From Lachnospiraceae bacterium (GTDB lineage Bacteria > Bacillota > Clostridia > Lachnospirales > Lachnospiraceae): a DNA stretch of 64,000 nucleotides. The number at the start of each line of letters is the position of its first letter. The first letter of the stretch is position 1. The DNA lies in NCBI GenBank assembly GCA_029224965.1, contig JAQXVO010000033.1:62001-126000 (forward strand). Reading direction: 5' to 3'. A model generated the notes under the pieces. That model saw only the letters and a program-made list of their open reading frames with translations. It made no database searches and was not told the DNA's origin. A program made the translations under genes and the position numbers. Below are positions 47,347-56,391 of the stretch, one piece after another.

Positions 47347-47640
47347 TCAGTTTTCTTCAACTACCTGCAGAACCAGTCCGTGCTTCCGTGCCGCCTCCCT
47401 GGCCGATTCTTCCAGGCTTTCCGGTACATCGATATAATAGATATCCCGGTCGATCGGATGGCCGGCTCCGAAATCCCTGGGGTCCACCATTCCGCCGATG
47501 CCATTGATGCCGATCGAATCCGCCAGATAGTGGCCGGACCGGACATGGCGGATGCCCTCTTCCTTCAGGGCCTTTTTGATCTTCTGCCAGCTTTCCTTAT
47601 CCTTTTTCTTGTAGATGGTTACCTTTTTTTCGCCGAACAT
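47347..47640 (-). CDS. Small hypothetical protein at the end of the MoxR/VWA unit
   Basis: This is a 97-residue soluble protein I do not recognise. ATG at 47640 (MFGEKKVTIYKKKD) has AGGAG six bases upstream and is preferred to the track start. The N-terminal strand-turn-helix VTIYKKKDKESWQKIKKALKEEGI is followed by HVRSGHYLADSIGINGIGGMVDPRDFG and a C-terminal DRDIYYIDVPESLEESAREAARKHG, resembling a two-layer ferredoxin-like fold. It directly follows the VWA gene on the same strand. Confidence 0.65.
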   Translation of the reverse strand: MFGEKKVTIYKKKDKESWQKIKKALKEEGIRHVRSGHYLADSIGINGIGGMVDPRDFGAGHPIDRDIYYIDVPESLEESAREAARKHGLVLQVVEEN

Positions 47641-47699
47641 GCCTTTCTCCTGTTTCTTCATTCTAATTTCATTTGAGGATGCAGATGTTAAAAGTCGAA

Positions 47700-49715
47700 T
47701 CAATGGATTCGCTGCCTGCTTCGCGATCCCGCGATCCTCCGGAAGTCAGGGAACCTTCCGTCCTTCCTTCCCTGATTTCCTTTTTTCACCAGAAGCTCCT
47801 GAATGAGCCGGCTGACACCGCCCGCCAGCTGGTCGACCTTCTGAATGCGGACGAAATCACTGCCATAGATCCGCTTTACATTTTTCACATAGAGATTGGG
47901 GCCGGTGTAGATGGCGCCGAGAGTCAGGCCCTCCTGGCGAAGCTTCTTCACAGCTTCCTCCGTGTCGGACACGCCCTCTTCATTGCCGTAATTATGCTTG
48001 AAGACATCTTTGCCCTGGGCCGGCACCTGGGTGGAATCGGAAGGATTGGCATCCGTCATGACCAGAAGGATATGCTGGCCCTTCCCTTCCTTCTGAATCC
48101 TCTCTTCAATCAGCCGTCCGGTCAGAGACAGAGCCAGGCCGTCCCGGTTCCAGCCGGCCGCCGCATAGCGGAAGATGCCGGTCCGGTCCGGGCTGTCATA
48201 GTCCTTCAGGATCTGAACGACTGTAAAGCCCCGAAGGGAATGAAAGTCCAGAATCCGGGTCCGGACATGGATCCGGTTCAGGCTCTCCGCAATGACATAG
48301 GCCTGGGCCGCGATGGTCTCCTGATAGGGGCTCCGGGAAGCCGACGCATCCAGAAGGAGGTCGATGGTCAGGCTGTTTTCGACCTCATCGCCCGGCCGGG
48401 TGAAGACCTCCGGATCCCTTAGAACCGGCATCCGGTAGGTCTTCTCGGTATCCAGCCGCCCGGCCCGACTGGAAATGGGCAGGGGCTCGAAAAAGCTGGC
48501 CAGAACGGTCTCAAGCTCCGCCGAAAGCTTCTTCACACTGGCCTCGATCTGCATGTAATTCTTCTGATAATAGGCCTGGTTCTTCTTCGCCTGCTCCAGG
48601 GTCTGCTGGTCCACGAGATCACTCTCGGTCAAATGTCGACCGGCTCTCTCATCATCCTTTTTCCAGCCGTCTTCGCTCGAATCGAGGGTAGCCATTGCTG
48701 TGCTTTTCTTCTGCTCTGCCCTGGTCACCCAGAGACTGCAGTACTGGTGACGGCCTTTGCAGAGATCGTTTTCCAGGGTCTTTCTTTCCTTATCGGTCAG
48801 AATGCAGGGACCGAAGCAGCTTTCGATATAGTCCTGGTCTGCCTTGGTCTTTTCCGAGACATGCTTGTCCATAAGACCGCCGGCAGATTTCGGACCTCCT
48901 TCTCCCTCTCCGGCTCCGGACAGATCCTGCCTCTGCAGAAGGGAGTCCACATGATGGGTCTCCCGGTGCAGCATCTTTTCCAGAAGTTCCTTCATGGGAC
49001 CGGCCGCCTGGAAGCCATGCTCCACATCCATGCGAAAGTCCGAGAAATGGAAGCCTTCGAGTAAAATTTCCTTCAGATGGCGGACCACTTCCTCCGTTGA
49101 AGCCTCCGGATCCTGATAATCCACCAGGGCCCAGACTTTTTTCTCATGGGGAGATAGATGGGGCAGATTCTGTTTGATCTGCCCATTTTTATGCGCAGAA
49201 AATCCCGGAGAATTCCGCCCGTTCAGCTCATTTTTATGCGCAGATATCTCGGAGGCCGTCTGCCCCTTTTCATGGAAAGAGTCCTCTGCCGCCTGATTGG
49301 CCACAAGCGTCCAGCGGTATTTCTGCAGATCCAGAACCAGGGGGTCGTTCATCATCATTTCCTGGCGGGACAGGCGGGCATCGTGATCGAGATATTGACG
49401 GGCATAGTCCGCGCGGAGAGTGTGGAGGGCCGGCCGTTTCGGGAGTTCCTTCTGATAAAGCCAGTTCTCCAGGCAGAGCCAGACCAGTGCATCGAAGTCC
49501 GCCGCCTTACCGGCTCCCTGATAGGAGAGGAAAAAGCCGTTTAAGGTATCCCGGTCCAGCCATTTCTGAGACAGGCCGATGACAAGATTCATGTAATAAT
49601 CGGCCTGATCCCTCCGGACAGCCAGAAAAGGCGGCTCCAGGTCATAGTTCCCCGCAGCCGCCCATACAATATTCAGAGCTCTCCGCTCGCCTTCGCTATA
49701 ATGTCTTTCCAGCAT
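47700..49715 (-). CDS. VWA-domain protein (MoxR-associated)
   Basis: This is a 671-residue protein with a C-terminal von Willebrand factor A domain. The MIDAS metal site is LLLDASASRSPY (DxSxS) near residue 455, with VMTDANPSDS later. The first 430 residues are mostly helical and hydrophilic with an internal low-complexity tract in which SAHKN recurs (AHKNELNGRNSPGFSAHKNG). Such MoxR/VWA pairs are thought to act as ATPase-driven chaperones for metal insertion or complex assembly. It follows the MoxR gene with one base between. Confidence 0.85.
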   Translation of the reverse strand: MLERHYSEGERRALNIVWAAAGNYDLEPPFLAVRRDQADYYMNLVIGLSQKWLDRDTLNGFFLSYQGAGKAADFDALVWLCLENWLYQKELPKRPALHTLRADYARQYLDHDARLSRQEMMMNDPLVLDLQKYRWTLVANQAAEDSFHEKGQTASEISAHKNELNGRNSPGFSAHKNGQIKQNLPHLSPHEKKVWALVDYQDPEASTEEVVRHLKEILLEGFHFSDFRMDVEHGFQAAGPMKELLEKMLHRETHHVDSLLQRQDLSGAGEGEGGPKSAGGLMDKHVSEKTKADQDYIESCFGPCILTDKERKTLENDLCKGRHQYCSLWVTRAEQKKSTAMATLDSSEDGWKKDDERAGRHLTESDLVDQQTLEQAKKNQAYYQKNYMQIEASVKKLSAELETVLASFFEPLPISSRAGRLDTEKTYRMPVLRDPEVFTRPGDEVENSLTIDLLLDASASRSPYQETIAAQAYVIAESLNRIHVRTRILDFHSLRGFTVVQILKDYDSPDRTGIFRYAAAGWNRDGLALSLTGRLIEERIQKEGKGQHILLVMTDANPSDSTQVPAQGKDVFKHNYGNEEGVSDTEEAVKKLRQEGLTLGAIYTGPNLYVKNVKRIYGSDFVRIQKVDQLAGGVSRLIQELLVKKGNQGRKDGRFPDFRRIAGSRSRQRIH

Positions 49716-49716
49716 A

Positions 49717-50640
49717 TCAGGAGAATACCTCCTTCGATGTCAGGTCTCCCGGAATCCGTCCCTTGATGAGGTCACGGATTACATTTTCCTCAAAAGGATC
49801 AAAGCTCTTGTCCACAATGGTCATTTCCAGGGCCTCGCCCGTGGTCAGACCATTCTTGACCAGAAGCAGGCTGTCCAGAAGTCCCCGGAGATCGACCGAG
49901 CGCTCGCTGACTTCGGCATTCTCCGCCTTCTTCTGAAGTTCAAAAAAGAGCTCCATAAACTGGCCCTTGATATCCGGATTGATGTCCGGAAAGCTTCTTA
50001 AAATCAGCCGGTCCAGGTCCTCCGGCCGGATCAGAGGCATTTTCAGAACCGCGAAACGGGAGACCAGAGCCTCATTTAGCTCCCGGGTTCCGGCGTAGCC
50101 GTAATTCATGGTTCCGATAAAGCGGGCGGCCGGGTGAACCTGAATCCGGTCATAGCCCGGCACATCGATGACCCGGCGGAAGTCCAGAGTCGAATGGAGA
50201 ACGGCCAGGGCTTCATTCTTGGCCATGTTGATCTCATCCAGGACGGCAAAGCCGCCGTGTTCTGCGCTTTCGTAGATGGGGCCCGGCCGAAAGACGACCT
50301 TCTCGCCGTCATAAGTATCCGTGCCGATCAGATAGGCTGCATCGACATTGGAATGAAAGCTGACATTCCACTGGGGCCGGCCGAAGACATAGGTCAGGCA
50401 GTCAGCCAGGACATTCTTTCCGGTCGCCTTGGGGCCGGTGAGAAGGAGGTTCCTGCCCGAAAGCAGGGCTGCCGCGGCCCTGGTCCAGACCTCTTTCCCG
50501 TAATAAATATAGACCGGCTCCGGAATCCGCTCCCGAAGCTTTTCATCATCATTTTTATCGTAAGTATTATGAAATTCCTTCAGACCCCGGATCAAAGAAT
50601 CCGAAAGACCGGCTTCCTCAGCCATCTCTAACCAGGTCAT
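49717..50640 (-). CDS. MoxR-type AAA+ ATPase
   Basis: This AAA+ ATPase has Walker A GPKATGKNVLADCL near 80, Walker B FAVLDEINMAKNEALAVL near 145 and sensor motifs FIGTMNYGYAGTRELNEAL. The order and the SALVSRF arginine finger-like motif match the MoxR group. GAGG lies eight bases before ATG 50640 (MTWLEMAEEAGL), preferred over the GTG three codons upstream. Paired with the VWA protein downstream it should form a chaperone-like complex; the client is unknown. Confidence 0.88.
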   Translation of the reverse strand: MTWLEMAEEAGLSDSLIRGLKEFHNTYDKNDDEKLRERIPEPVYIYYGKEVWTRAAAALLSGRNLLLTGPKATGKNVLADCLTYVFGRPQWNVSFHSNVDAAYLIGTDTYDGEKVVFRPGPIYESAEHGGFAVLDEINMAKNEALAVLHSTLDFRRVIDVPGYDRIQVHPAARFIGTMNYGYAGTRELNEALVSRFAVLKMPLIRPEDLDRLILRSFPDINPDIKGQFMELFFELQKKAENAEVSERSVDLRGLLDSLLLVKNGLTTGEALEMTIVDKSFDPFEENVIRDLIKGRIPGDLTSKEVFS

Positions 50641-50664
50641 GCTCTGCACCTCGCTTTATATAAC

Positions 50665-51672
50665 TTACTGGTAATCGCTGACAAGGAAAAGAGGTTTCAC
50701 TACAACTACCTCGTCATATTCCTTCTGGCTGACCTGAACGGAAGAATTCAGTTTTTTCAGATCCTCCTTGACCAGTTCCAGGGCTTCCTCGGCTGTCTCG
50801 CAGCGGCCCATGCGAATGGCACGGATCATCCGCTCGATTACGATCGGGTGAGCATACTGGGCAGGAAGAGGAAAATGAGGAATTCTCTGAATATAGTTTG
50901 CACTGTCCTCGCGGGCCTGCTCCCATTCCTTCTCTGCCGCCTTGTTATTCCGCTTCCGGGTCGGAAGAATGCCGGTCGCCATAATGGTAAAGAGGAAGGC
51001 GATACCGAAAAGGACGAAATACAGAGCCACGGCACTGTGCATAACAAAGAGGAAAATGCCGGCGATCATAGCGACAATGGCCATGGAGAAGACCACGATG
51101 GCCAGGATCTTATAGGTCGGGCTGATGCCCTGAAGAACCCGCTTCTGCTTGGCAGCTGCGGCCAGGTGATTGTAGATGGCAGGCTTCTGCTTAAGCTCGT
51201 CCTCATAACGCCTGAGGTCGCGAATGGATTTCTCTGCGGTTTCCGAGAGGTCGGTCTTATATTTCCTTGCTTCTTCCATGGCCTCCCGCTTTAAGGCCTG
51301 CTCTTCCTTGACACTGTGTGTCGGAATCTCCGGATGCTTCTTCTCGAGCTGGGACAGAAGGATATCCACATTCTGCTCATACTTGAAATTGCACTGGTAT
51401 TCCTGACCGTTCCGAAGCTTTATGATCAGATAGGCCATGGAGCCGAAGACACCCTTGCCGGAATAGCCGCCCTTACTCATGGCAACCCGCTTCCAGACTC
51501 TGGCGATATCCTCGTATCTGGCATAATAGCGCCGGTCGATGAAGAAGCTGTTGAAATAAAGGGCCTGTTCGCCCAGACCGCAGGGGCCGATCTTGGTACA
51601 GGTTTTCTTATCCAGTTTCAGCTCAGCCTCGGTCAGAGGATGGGTACCTGTCAATGTCGGTTTAAAAATCAT
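50665..51672 (-). CDS. Two-TM membrane protein upstream of MoxR
   Basis: This is a 335-residue protein I do not recognise. The N-terminal part (GPCGLGEQALYFNSFFIDRRYYARYEDIARVWKRV) looks like a PH-like or YokE-type domain; a long Glu/Lys coiled region (EEARKYKTDLSETAEKSIRDLRRYEDEL) precedes two membrane helices (about 196-217 and 220-240). A soluble tail follows (EKEWEQAREDSANYIQRIPHFPLP). Its closeness to moxR (24 bases) suggests that it belongs to the same unit and anchors it to the membrane. Confidence 0.68.
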   Translation of the reverse strand: MIFKPTLTGTHPLTEAELKLDKKTCTKIGPCGLGEQALYFNSFFIDRRYYARYEDIARVWKRVAMSKGGYSGKGVFGSMAYLIIKLRNGQEYQCNFKYEQNVDILLSQLEKKHPEIPTHSVKEEQALKREAMEEARKYKTDLSETAEKSIRDLRRYEDELKQKPAIYNHLAAAAKQKRVLQGISPTYKILAIVVFSMAIVAMIAGIFLFVMHSAVALYFVLFGIAFLFTIMATGILPTRKRNNKAAEKEWEQAREDSANYIQRIPHFPLPAQYAHPIVIERMIRAIRMGRCETAEEALELVKEDLKKLNSSVQVSQKEYDEVVVVKPLFLVSDYQ

Positions 51673-51808
51673 AAGTCAACTCCTAAACTCTCTTCAAAAT
51701 TGCAATCATCATAAGACTGTATTCCAATCGTACCTGCAATCATATATGACTGCAGGATAATTTCATGAAATCCAGTTCCATAACATCATAGCATTTTCTG
51801 CCATGATG

Positions 51809-51844
51809 AAAAAATAGCGGAAGGCAGTGGGCCCTCCGCTATTT
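51809..51844 (-). terminator. Terminator downstream of cstA
   Basis: AAATAGCGGA and TCCGCTATTT pair perfectly over 10 bp and are followed by six T on the minus strand. A second hairpin (CCGGTG ... CACCGG) lies just upstream in transcription. Confidence 0.85.
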
Positions 51845-51955
51845 GCCGGTGCTCTTATCAGGGACACCGGGAATGCTTGAATTCTCTATGAATTCGAGGC
51901 GGTGATCCGATGGATCATTTCATCCTTTGTTTCTTTGCGGACCCGGGAGCCTGAT

Positions 51956-53434
51956 TTATGCTCTCTCTTTCTTTCTAGCAGTAGTCATAAAGATAATCAG
52001 GCAGACCAGTGCGAAGATAATGCCAACCGGATATGCAACTGCTGTGTTATTAGTCAGAGCCGGAATCATGCCCAGGCACTCAGGTGCCATTACAAAGTAA
52101 GTGGCTGTTACGGCTGACATAAATACGGCAGGAATAGCTGCAACCCAGTAGTTCTTCTTTTCCTGAGCCAGGAAGGCTGCGCCGCACCAGAGAACCAGCA
52201 TAGCCAGGGTCTGGTTGGACCAGGAGAAGTATCTCCAGATAATGGTATAGTTCAGAAGGCCGAAGGCCTGTCCAAAACCAAGGAAGCAGCCGACTGCGAA
52301 GCAGGGGATGCAGAGCTTCAGACGATTAACAGCCTTCTTCTGATCCAGGCCGATCCAGTCGGACAGGGTCAGACGTGCGGAACGGAATGCGGTATCGCCG
52401 GAAGTAATCGGGCAGACAACAACACCGATCATTGCAAGGGCAACACCTACAGTGCCCATTGTCTTGATGCAGACATCGTAGATGGCTGCAGGCTGGCCGG
52501 CTGACAGAGCGGTTGCAAGTCCTGTGTTCAGACCGCCGGTAACCTTGTAGATTGCGCATCCTGCGGATGCCCAAATCAGAGCGATGATACCTTCGGCAAC
52601 CATGGCGCCGTAGAATACGAAGTGGCCCTGTTTCTCACTCTTCAGGCAGCGGGCCATCAGAGGGGACTGTGTAGAATGGAATCCGGAACATGCGCCGCAG
52701 GCTACGGTGATGAACATGAAGGACCAGATCGGTGTATGGCTCGGATGCATGTTGTAGAAGTGGCTCCAGAGCTCAGGGATATGATAGCCATGAGTAGGAA
52801 GGCCGAATGCTACGCCGATTGCCATGATGATCAGGCAGATACCGAAGATCGGGTAAATCTTACCGATGATCTTATCAATTGAAATAAAGGTTGCGATGAA
52901 GTAATAAGCAAAGATAATAATAAGCCAGGTTACTGTCGAAGCGAAGATTCCGCCGTTTCCGACATGCTTCGGGTCGATCAGCTCTACCAGAAGTCCTGCA
53001 GGTCCTACTGCGAATACAGTACCGACCATGATGAGGAGAACGACAGAGAAGAAACGCATGATCCACTGCATTGTCCTGCCGAGATAAATACCGGTAACCT
53101 CTGCGATGGAATCACCATTGTTACGTTCCGAAAGCATTCCGGAGAAGTAATCGTGAACACCTCCGGCAAAGATGGTACCGAATGTAATCCAGAGGAATAC
53201 AACCGGTCCCCAGAGAGCACCCTGCAGGGCACCGAAGATAGGTCCAAGACCTGCGATGTTCAACAGCTGAACAAGGAACATCTTCCATTCCGGCATTACA
53301 ACGTAGTCAACGCCATCGTTGATCTTGACTGCCGGCGTCTCACGGTCATCGGGACCGAAGGTCTTCTCTACGAGTTTACCGTAGGTGAAGTAGCCGCCGA
53401 TCAGGATGAGGAGACAAATCAAAAAACTAACCAT
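51956..53434 (-). CDS. CstA-family carbon starvation/pyruvate-type transporter
   Basis: This is a polytopic membrane protein of 492 residues with at least twelve hydrophobic segments. Motifs of the CstA family are GPIFGALQGALWGPVVFLWI near residue 65, MVGTVFAVGPAGLL, and SGFHSTQSPLMARCL; the family includes E. coli CstA/BtsT pyruvate or peptide importers. It is shorter than E. coli CstA (about 700), lacking the C-terminal extra domain. A consensus-like promoter lies upstream, and GGAG precedes the ATG. The substrate is not determined. Confidence 0.88.
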   Translation of the reverse strand: MVSFLICLLILIGGYFTYGKLVEKTFGPDDRETPAVKINDGVDYVVMPEWKMFLVQLLNIAGLGPIFGALQGALWGPVVFLWITFGTIFAGGVHDYFSGMLSERNNGDSIAEVTGIYLGRTMQWIMRFFSVVLLIMVGTVFAVGPAGLLVELIDPKHVGNGGIFASTVTWLIIIFAYYFIATFISIDKIIGKIYPIFGICLIIMAIGVAFGLPTHGYHIPELWSHFYNMHPSHTPIWSFMFITVACGACSGFHSTQSPLMARCLKSEKQGHFVFYGAMVAEGIIALIWASAGCAIYKVTGGLNTGLATALSAGQPAAIYDVCIKTMGTVGVALAMIGVVVCPITSGDTAFRSARLTLSDWIGLDQKKAVNRLKLCIPCFAVGCFLGFGQAFGLLNYTIIWRYFSWSNQTLAMLVLWCGAAFLAQEKKNYWVAAIPAVFMSAVTATYFVMAPECLGMIPALTNNTAVAYPVGIIFALVCLIIFMTTARKKERA

Positions 53435-53508
53435 TTCCCAATACTCCTTCCCATAAATAATAATTGTAAATATTTCACAAAGGACCGCCTTTGCCTTACT
53501 TCGGTTTT

Positions 53509-53537
53509 ATTGTAATTCACTAAGAATTCGATTTCAA
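53509..53537 (-). promoter_or_regulatory. Sigma-A promoter for the CstA-family gene
   Basis: On the minus strand TTGAAA, 17 bases, TACAAT; both hexamers match at five of six positions. The start is about 70 bases upstream of the ATG. Confidence 0.7.
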
Positions 53538-53614
53538 TATAAATTTCATTCGATCTGTGTATGTGATTTTGTACAAAAGCTATTATCTGTTATTTCGTTT
53601 CCGTAGAAGAAATT

Positions 53615-53664
53615 GACAATGTACAACTTGAGGCCATCTGACAATGTACAACCCGAGGCCATCT
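53615..53664. repeat. Adjacent 25-bp direct repeat upstream of the CstA-family gene
   Basis: GACAATGTACAAC-(TT/CC)-GAGGCCATCT occurs twice in direct abutment (53615-53639 and 53640-53664), differing at two positions. Each copy holds the palindrome TGTACA; another TTGTACA lies at 53567-53575. It lies about 110-160 bases upstream of the predicted transcript start. Confidence 0.75.
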
Positions 53665-53730
53665 CCGGCTGAAGCAGGCCGCGTCTCCCAGGCTGTTCTG
53701 CCCTGAAAGTTCGGCAAAGGAAAAGCAGGC

Positions 53731-53764
53731 AAAAAAAGACATCTCCCTTCAAAAAAGGGAGATG
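53731..53764 (-). terminator. Terminator downstream of lon
   Basis: CATCTCCCTT and AAGGGAGATG pair perfectly over 10 bp and on the minus strand are followed by seven T. It lies about 130 bases past the lon stop. Confidence 0.85.
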
Positions 53765-53835
53765 CCCGTACAGCCATATATTACTTGTAATTACAGGTTT
53801 CTATTGTTTCACTAAGTTTGGTTATGATTTGTTTC

Positions 53836-53880
53836 TTTGATCCTGATTTCTTTGATCCTGATTTCTTTCATCCTGATCTC
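53836..53880. repeat. Three 15-bp tandem repeats after lon
   Basis: TTTGATCCTGATTTC occurs twice exactly and a third time with two changes (TTTCATCCTGATCTC), end to end, about 15 bases from the lon stop codon. No function is apparent. Confidence 0.75.
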
Positions 53881-53893
53881 TTTTGATTCGGTC

Positions 53894-56200
53894 TTATTTT
53901 TCCTTCTTACTCTCCTTTGCATCATCCGTAAGATTCAGTGCAGTCAATACATCTGTAACCTTCTCAACCGGAACAATCTCAAGGGCATCCTTGACTTCCT
54001 GGGCTACATCGCGGAGGTCTTCGACATTTTCCTTAGGAATGAAGACCTTGGTGACACCGGCTCTCTGGGCTGCCATCAGCTTCTCCGGAAGTCCTCCGAT
54101 CGGATTGACTCCGCCCTGGAGAGAAACCTCACCGGTCATTGCCACATGAGGTGTAACCGGCTTGCCGGTAACCAGGGAAGAAAGTGCTGTGGTCAGCGTG
54201 ATACCTGCGGAAGGACCGTCCTTGGGGGTAGATCCGTCAGGTACGTGGATATGAAGATCATTCTTCTCAAAGAGCTTGGCCTTGTCCGGATAGAGGGACT
54301 TGACCAGGGAAATGGCGATCTCCGCCGATTCCTTCATGACGTCTCCCAGCTGTCCGGTGATGGTGACCTTGCCGCTGCCCTTGGTAAAGAGGGTTTCAAT
54401 ATAGAGGATGGTGCCTCCGACCTGGGTCCAGGCCAGACCGGTAATGACGCCGGGCTTTGCCTCATCCCTGACCTTGTTCCTTGTCATAGGCCTTGCATCC
54501 AGGAAGTCTCTCAGATTGTTCGAATCGACAACGATGTGTTTGTCCGGATTCTTGACATGCTCTACTGCTGCCACACGGCCGATGGTATCCATCCGTTTCT
54601 TCAAGCCGCGGACTCCGGCTTCCAGGGTATATTTATCGATGACATCGGTCAGGGCCTGATCGGTCAGCTCGATATCTTCCTTCTTTAAGCCGACGGCCTT
54701 CAGGCTCTTCGGGATCAGATGCTCCCGGGCGATCTGGAACTTCTCGCTCGGTGTATAGCCCTGGAACTGGATGACCTCCATACGGTTCAGCAGAGGCTCC
54801 GGAATGGTCTCAACGGTGTTGGCCGTGCAGATAAAGAAGACATCAGACAGGTCATAGGGCACATTCATATAGTGGTCGGTAAAGGTATTGTTCTGCTCCG
54901 GATCCAGGACCTCGAGCAGGGCCGATGCCGGATCTCCGTTGTAGGACTGGCCCAGCTTGTCGACCTCATCAAGAACCATGACCGGATTGGAGACACCGGA
55001 CTTCTCAATGCCGTCCATGATACGGCCGGGCATAGCTCCGATATAGGTTCTCCGGTGGCCGCGGATATCTGCCTCATCACGAACACCGCCCAGGCTGACA
55101 CGGACGTATTCACGTCCCAGGGCCTTGGCAATGGACTTTCCGATCGAGGTCTTGCCGGTACCGGGAGCTCCGACAAAGAGGAGGATGGAACCGGACTGTT
55201 CCTTCTTCAGATTCATAACGGCGATCTGCTGAATGATCCGGTCCTTGACCTTCTTTAAGCCGTAATGATCCTCATCTAGAATCTTTCTGGCGGCATCAAG
55301 ATCGATCTCCTTAGCCTGTTCCTTCTTCCAGGACAGGCTGGTCACGAAATCGAGATAATCGTAAAGCATGCCGGACTCCTGGGAGTTCTGACCTTCCTGC
55401 TTAAGTCGGTTCAGAACCTTGTCGGCTTCCTTCCTTGCATCCGGATTCATGCCGGATTCTTCGATCTTCTTCTGGAATTTCTGCAGATCGGTCACATCCT
55501 CGGGATGCATGTCATCGAGTTCCTTCTGCAGGTAATCCATCTGCTTTTTGATGGCCTGTTCCCGGTAGAGTTTCTGATAATCCTCTTCCTGGGCATTTCT
55601 GGCTTCGGTATTGACGCGGTTGATCTCTACATTTTCATAGATCATCTTCTCTTCCAGATCCATCCGCTCCTTCTTGGAGTCAGTTTCCAGAAGCTTGAAC
55701 TTGTCCTCAGGGCTTTCGACCACCCAGGGACTCATCATGGCTGCGGCTTCATTCAGAGAATTGATCTGGGCCACATAGGTCCGGACAGCTCCGGCCCACT
55801 GTTCTCCGGCTGTGGCCTGGATCATCTCCCGCTTCAGAGCTTCCAGATGCTTCTTGGCTTCTTCCGGATCCAGATCATCGGTATCCGGACGCCGGGTTAC
55901 GGTCAGCTCCAGGCTGTGATCCGGATAAACAGTGACTTCATCGATATTGCGGCGGTCCTTGGTCCGGATGACGAGATAGTTATTGGCGGTATTGACTTCT
56001 GTGATCTCACCGGACACACCGATGGGGAAGAAATCCTGATCGGTCAGTTCATCCCTGGTCTTATATTCCTTCATGGCGATCAGGATGACCCGCTCGCCGA
56101 CCTCGGGGTTCCGTCCGGTCACATTCTTATAATTGTCGGATTTCAGATATATATTTGCTTCTGGTACAAGGACCATATTATAAACGGGTACAACTGTCAT
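53894..56200 (-). CDS. lon: ATP-dependent protease Lon
   Basis: Lon degrades misfolded and regulatory proteins. The 768-residue protein has the N-terminal LON substrate-binding domain (starting TVVPVYNMVLVPEANIYL), a coiled helical linker, AAA+ Walker A GAPGTGKTSIGKSI near 345 and Walker B VMVLDEVDKLG, then the protease domain with the catalytic Ser in PKDGPSAGITL and the catalytic Lys in PEKLMAAQRAG. AGGAGG precedes the ATG. In Bacilli lon sits in the tig-clpX cluster; here it is separate and carries its own CIRCE element. Confidence 0.97.
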   Translation of the reverse strand: MTVVPVYNMVLVPEANIYLKSDNYKNVTGRNPEVGERVILIAMKEYKTRDELTDQDFFPIGVSGEITEVNTANNYLVIRTKDRRNIDEVTVYPDHSLELTVTRRPDTDDLDPEEAKKHLEALKREMIQATAGEQWAGAVRTYVAQINSLNEAAAMMSPWVVESPEDKFKLLETDSKKERMDLEEKMIYENVEINRVNTEARNAQEEDYQKLYREQAIKKQMDYLQKELDDMHPEDVTDLQKFQKKIEESGMNPDARKEADKVLNRLKQEGQNSQESGMLYDYLDFVTSLSWKKEQAKEIDLDAARKILDEDHYGLKKVKDRIIQQIAVMNLKKEQSGSILLFVGAPGTGKTSIGKSIAKALGREYVRVSLGGVRDEADIRGHRRTYIGAMPGRIMDGIEKSGVSNPVMVLDEVDKLGQSYNGDPASALLEVLDPEQNNTFTDHYMNVPYDLSDVFFICTANTVETIPEPLLNRMEVIQFQGYTPSEKFQIAREHLIPKSLKAVGLKKEDIELTDQALTDVIDKYTLEAGVRGLKKRMDTIGRVAAVEHVKNPDKHIVVDSNNLRDFLDARPMTRNKVRDEAKPGVITGLAWTQVGGTILYIETLFTKGSGKVTITGQLGDVMKESAEIAISLVKSLYPDKAKLFEKNDLHIHVPDGSTPKDGPSAGITLTTALSSLVTGKPVTPHVAMTGEVSLQGGVNPIGGLPEKLMAAQRAGVTKVFIPKENVEDLRDVAQEVKDALEIVPVEKVTDVLTALNLTDDAKESKKEK

Positions 56201-56325
56201 AGGTGCCTCCTTATTCTGTAATCTTTTTTCTTAGTTTCCTGTTTAGGTTTCGGTTTTCGGTTTTGGTTGTTCTGTTTCTGTTTTTGTTTTTTCGATTTTA
56301 TTCATTTATATTGTTTTCGATATTA

Positions 56326-56352
56326 TTAGCACTCATAAATGTCGGTTGCTAA
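56326..56352 (-). promoter_or_regulatory. CIRCE heat-shock operator (HrcA site) in the lon leader
   Basis: TTAGCACTC-N9-GGTTGCTAA. The first arm matches the CIRCE consensus exactly and the second at seven of nine positions (GAGTGCTAA expected), with the canonical 9-base spacer. On the transcript it starts about ten bases after the -10 box, the classical CIRCE position. About 125 bases of T-rich/A-rich low-complexity leader follow to lon. Confidence 0.85.
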
Positions 56353-56362
56353 TACAGATCAA

Positions 56363-56391
56363 ATAATACTCCCTCATTTTCAAGAATGCAA
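56363..56391 (-). promoter_or_regulatory. lon promoter
   Basis: On the minus strand TTGCAT, 17 bases, TATTAT, immediately upstream of the CIRCE element. Confidence 0.7.
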
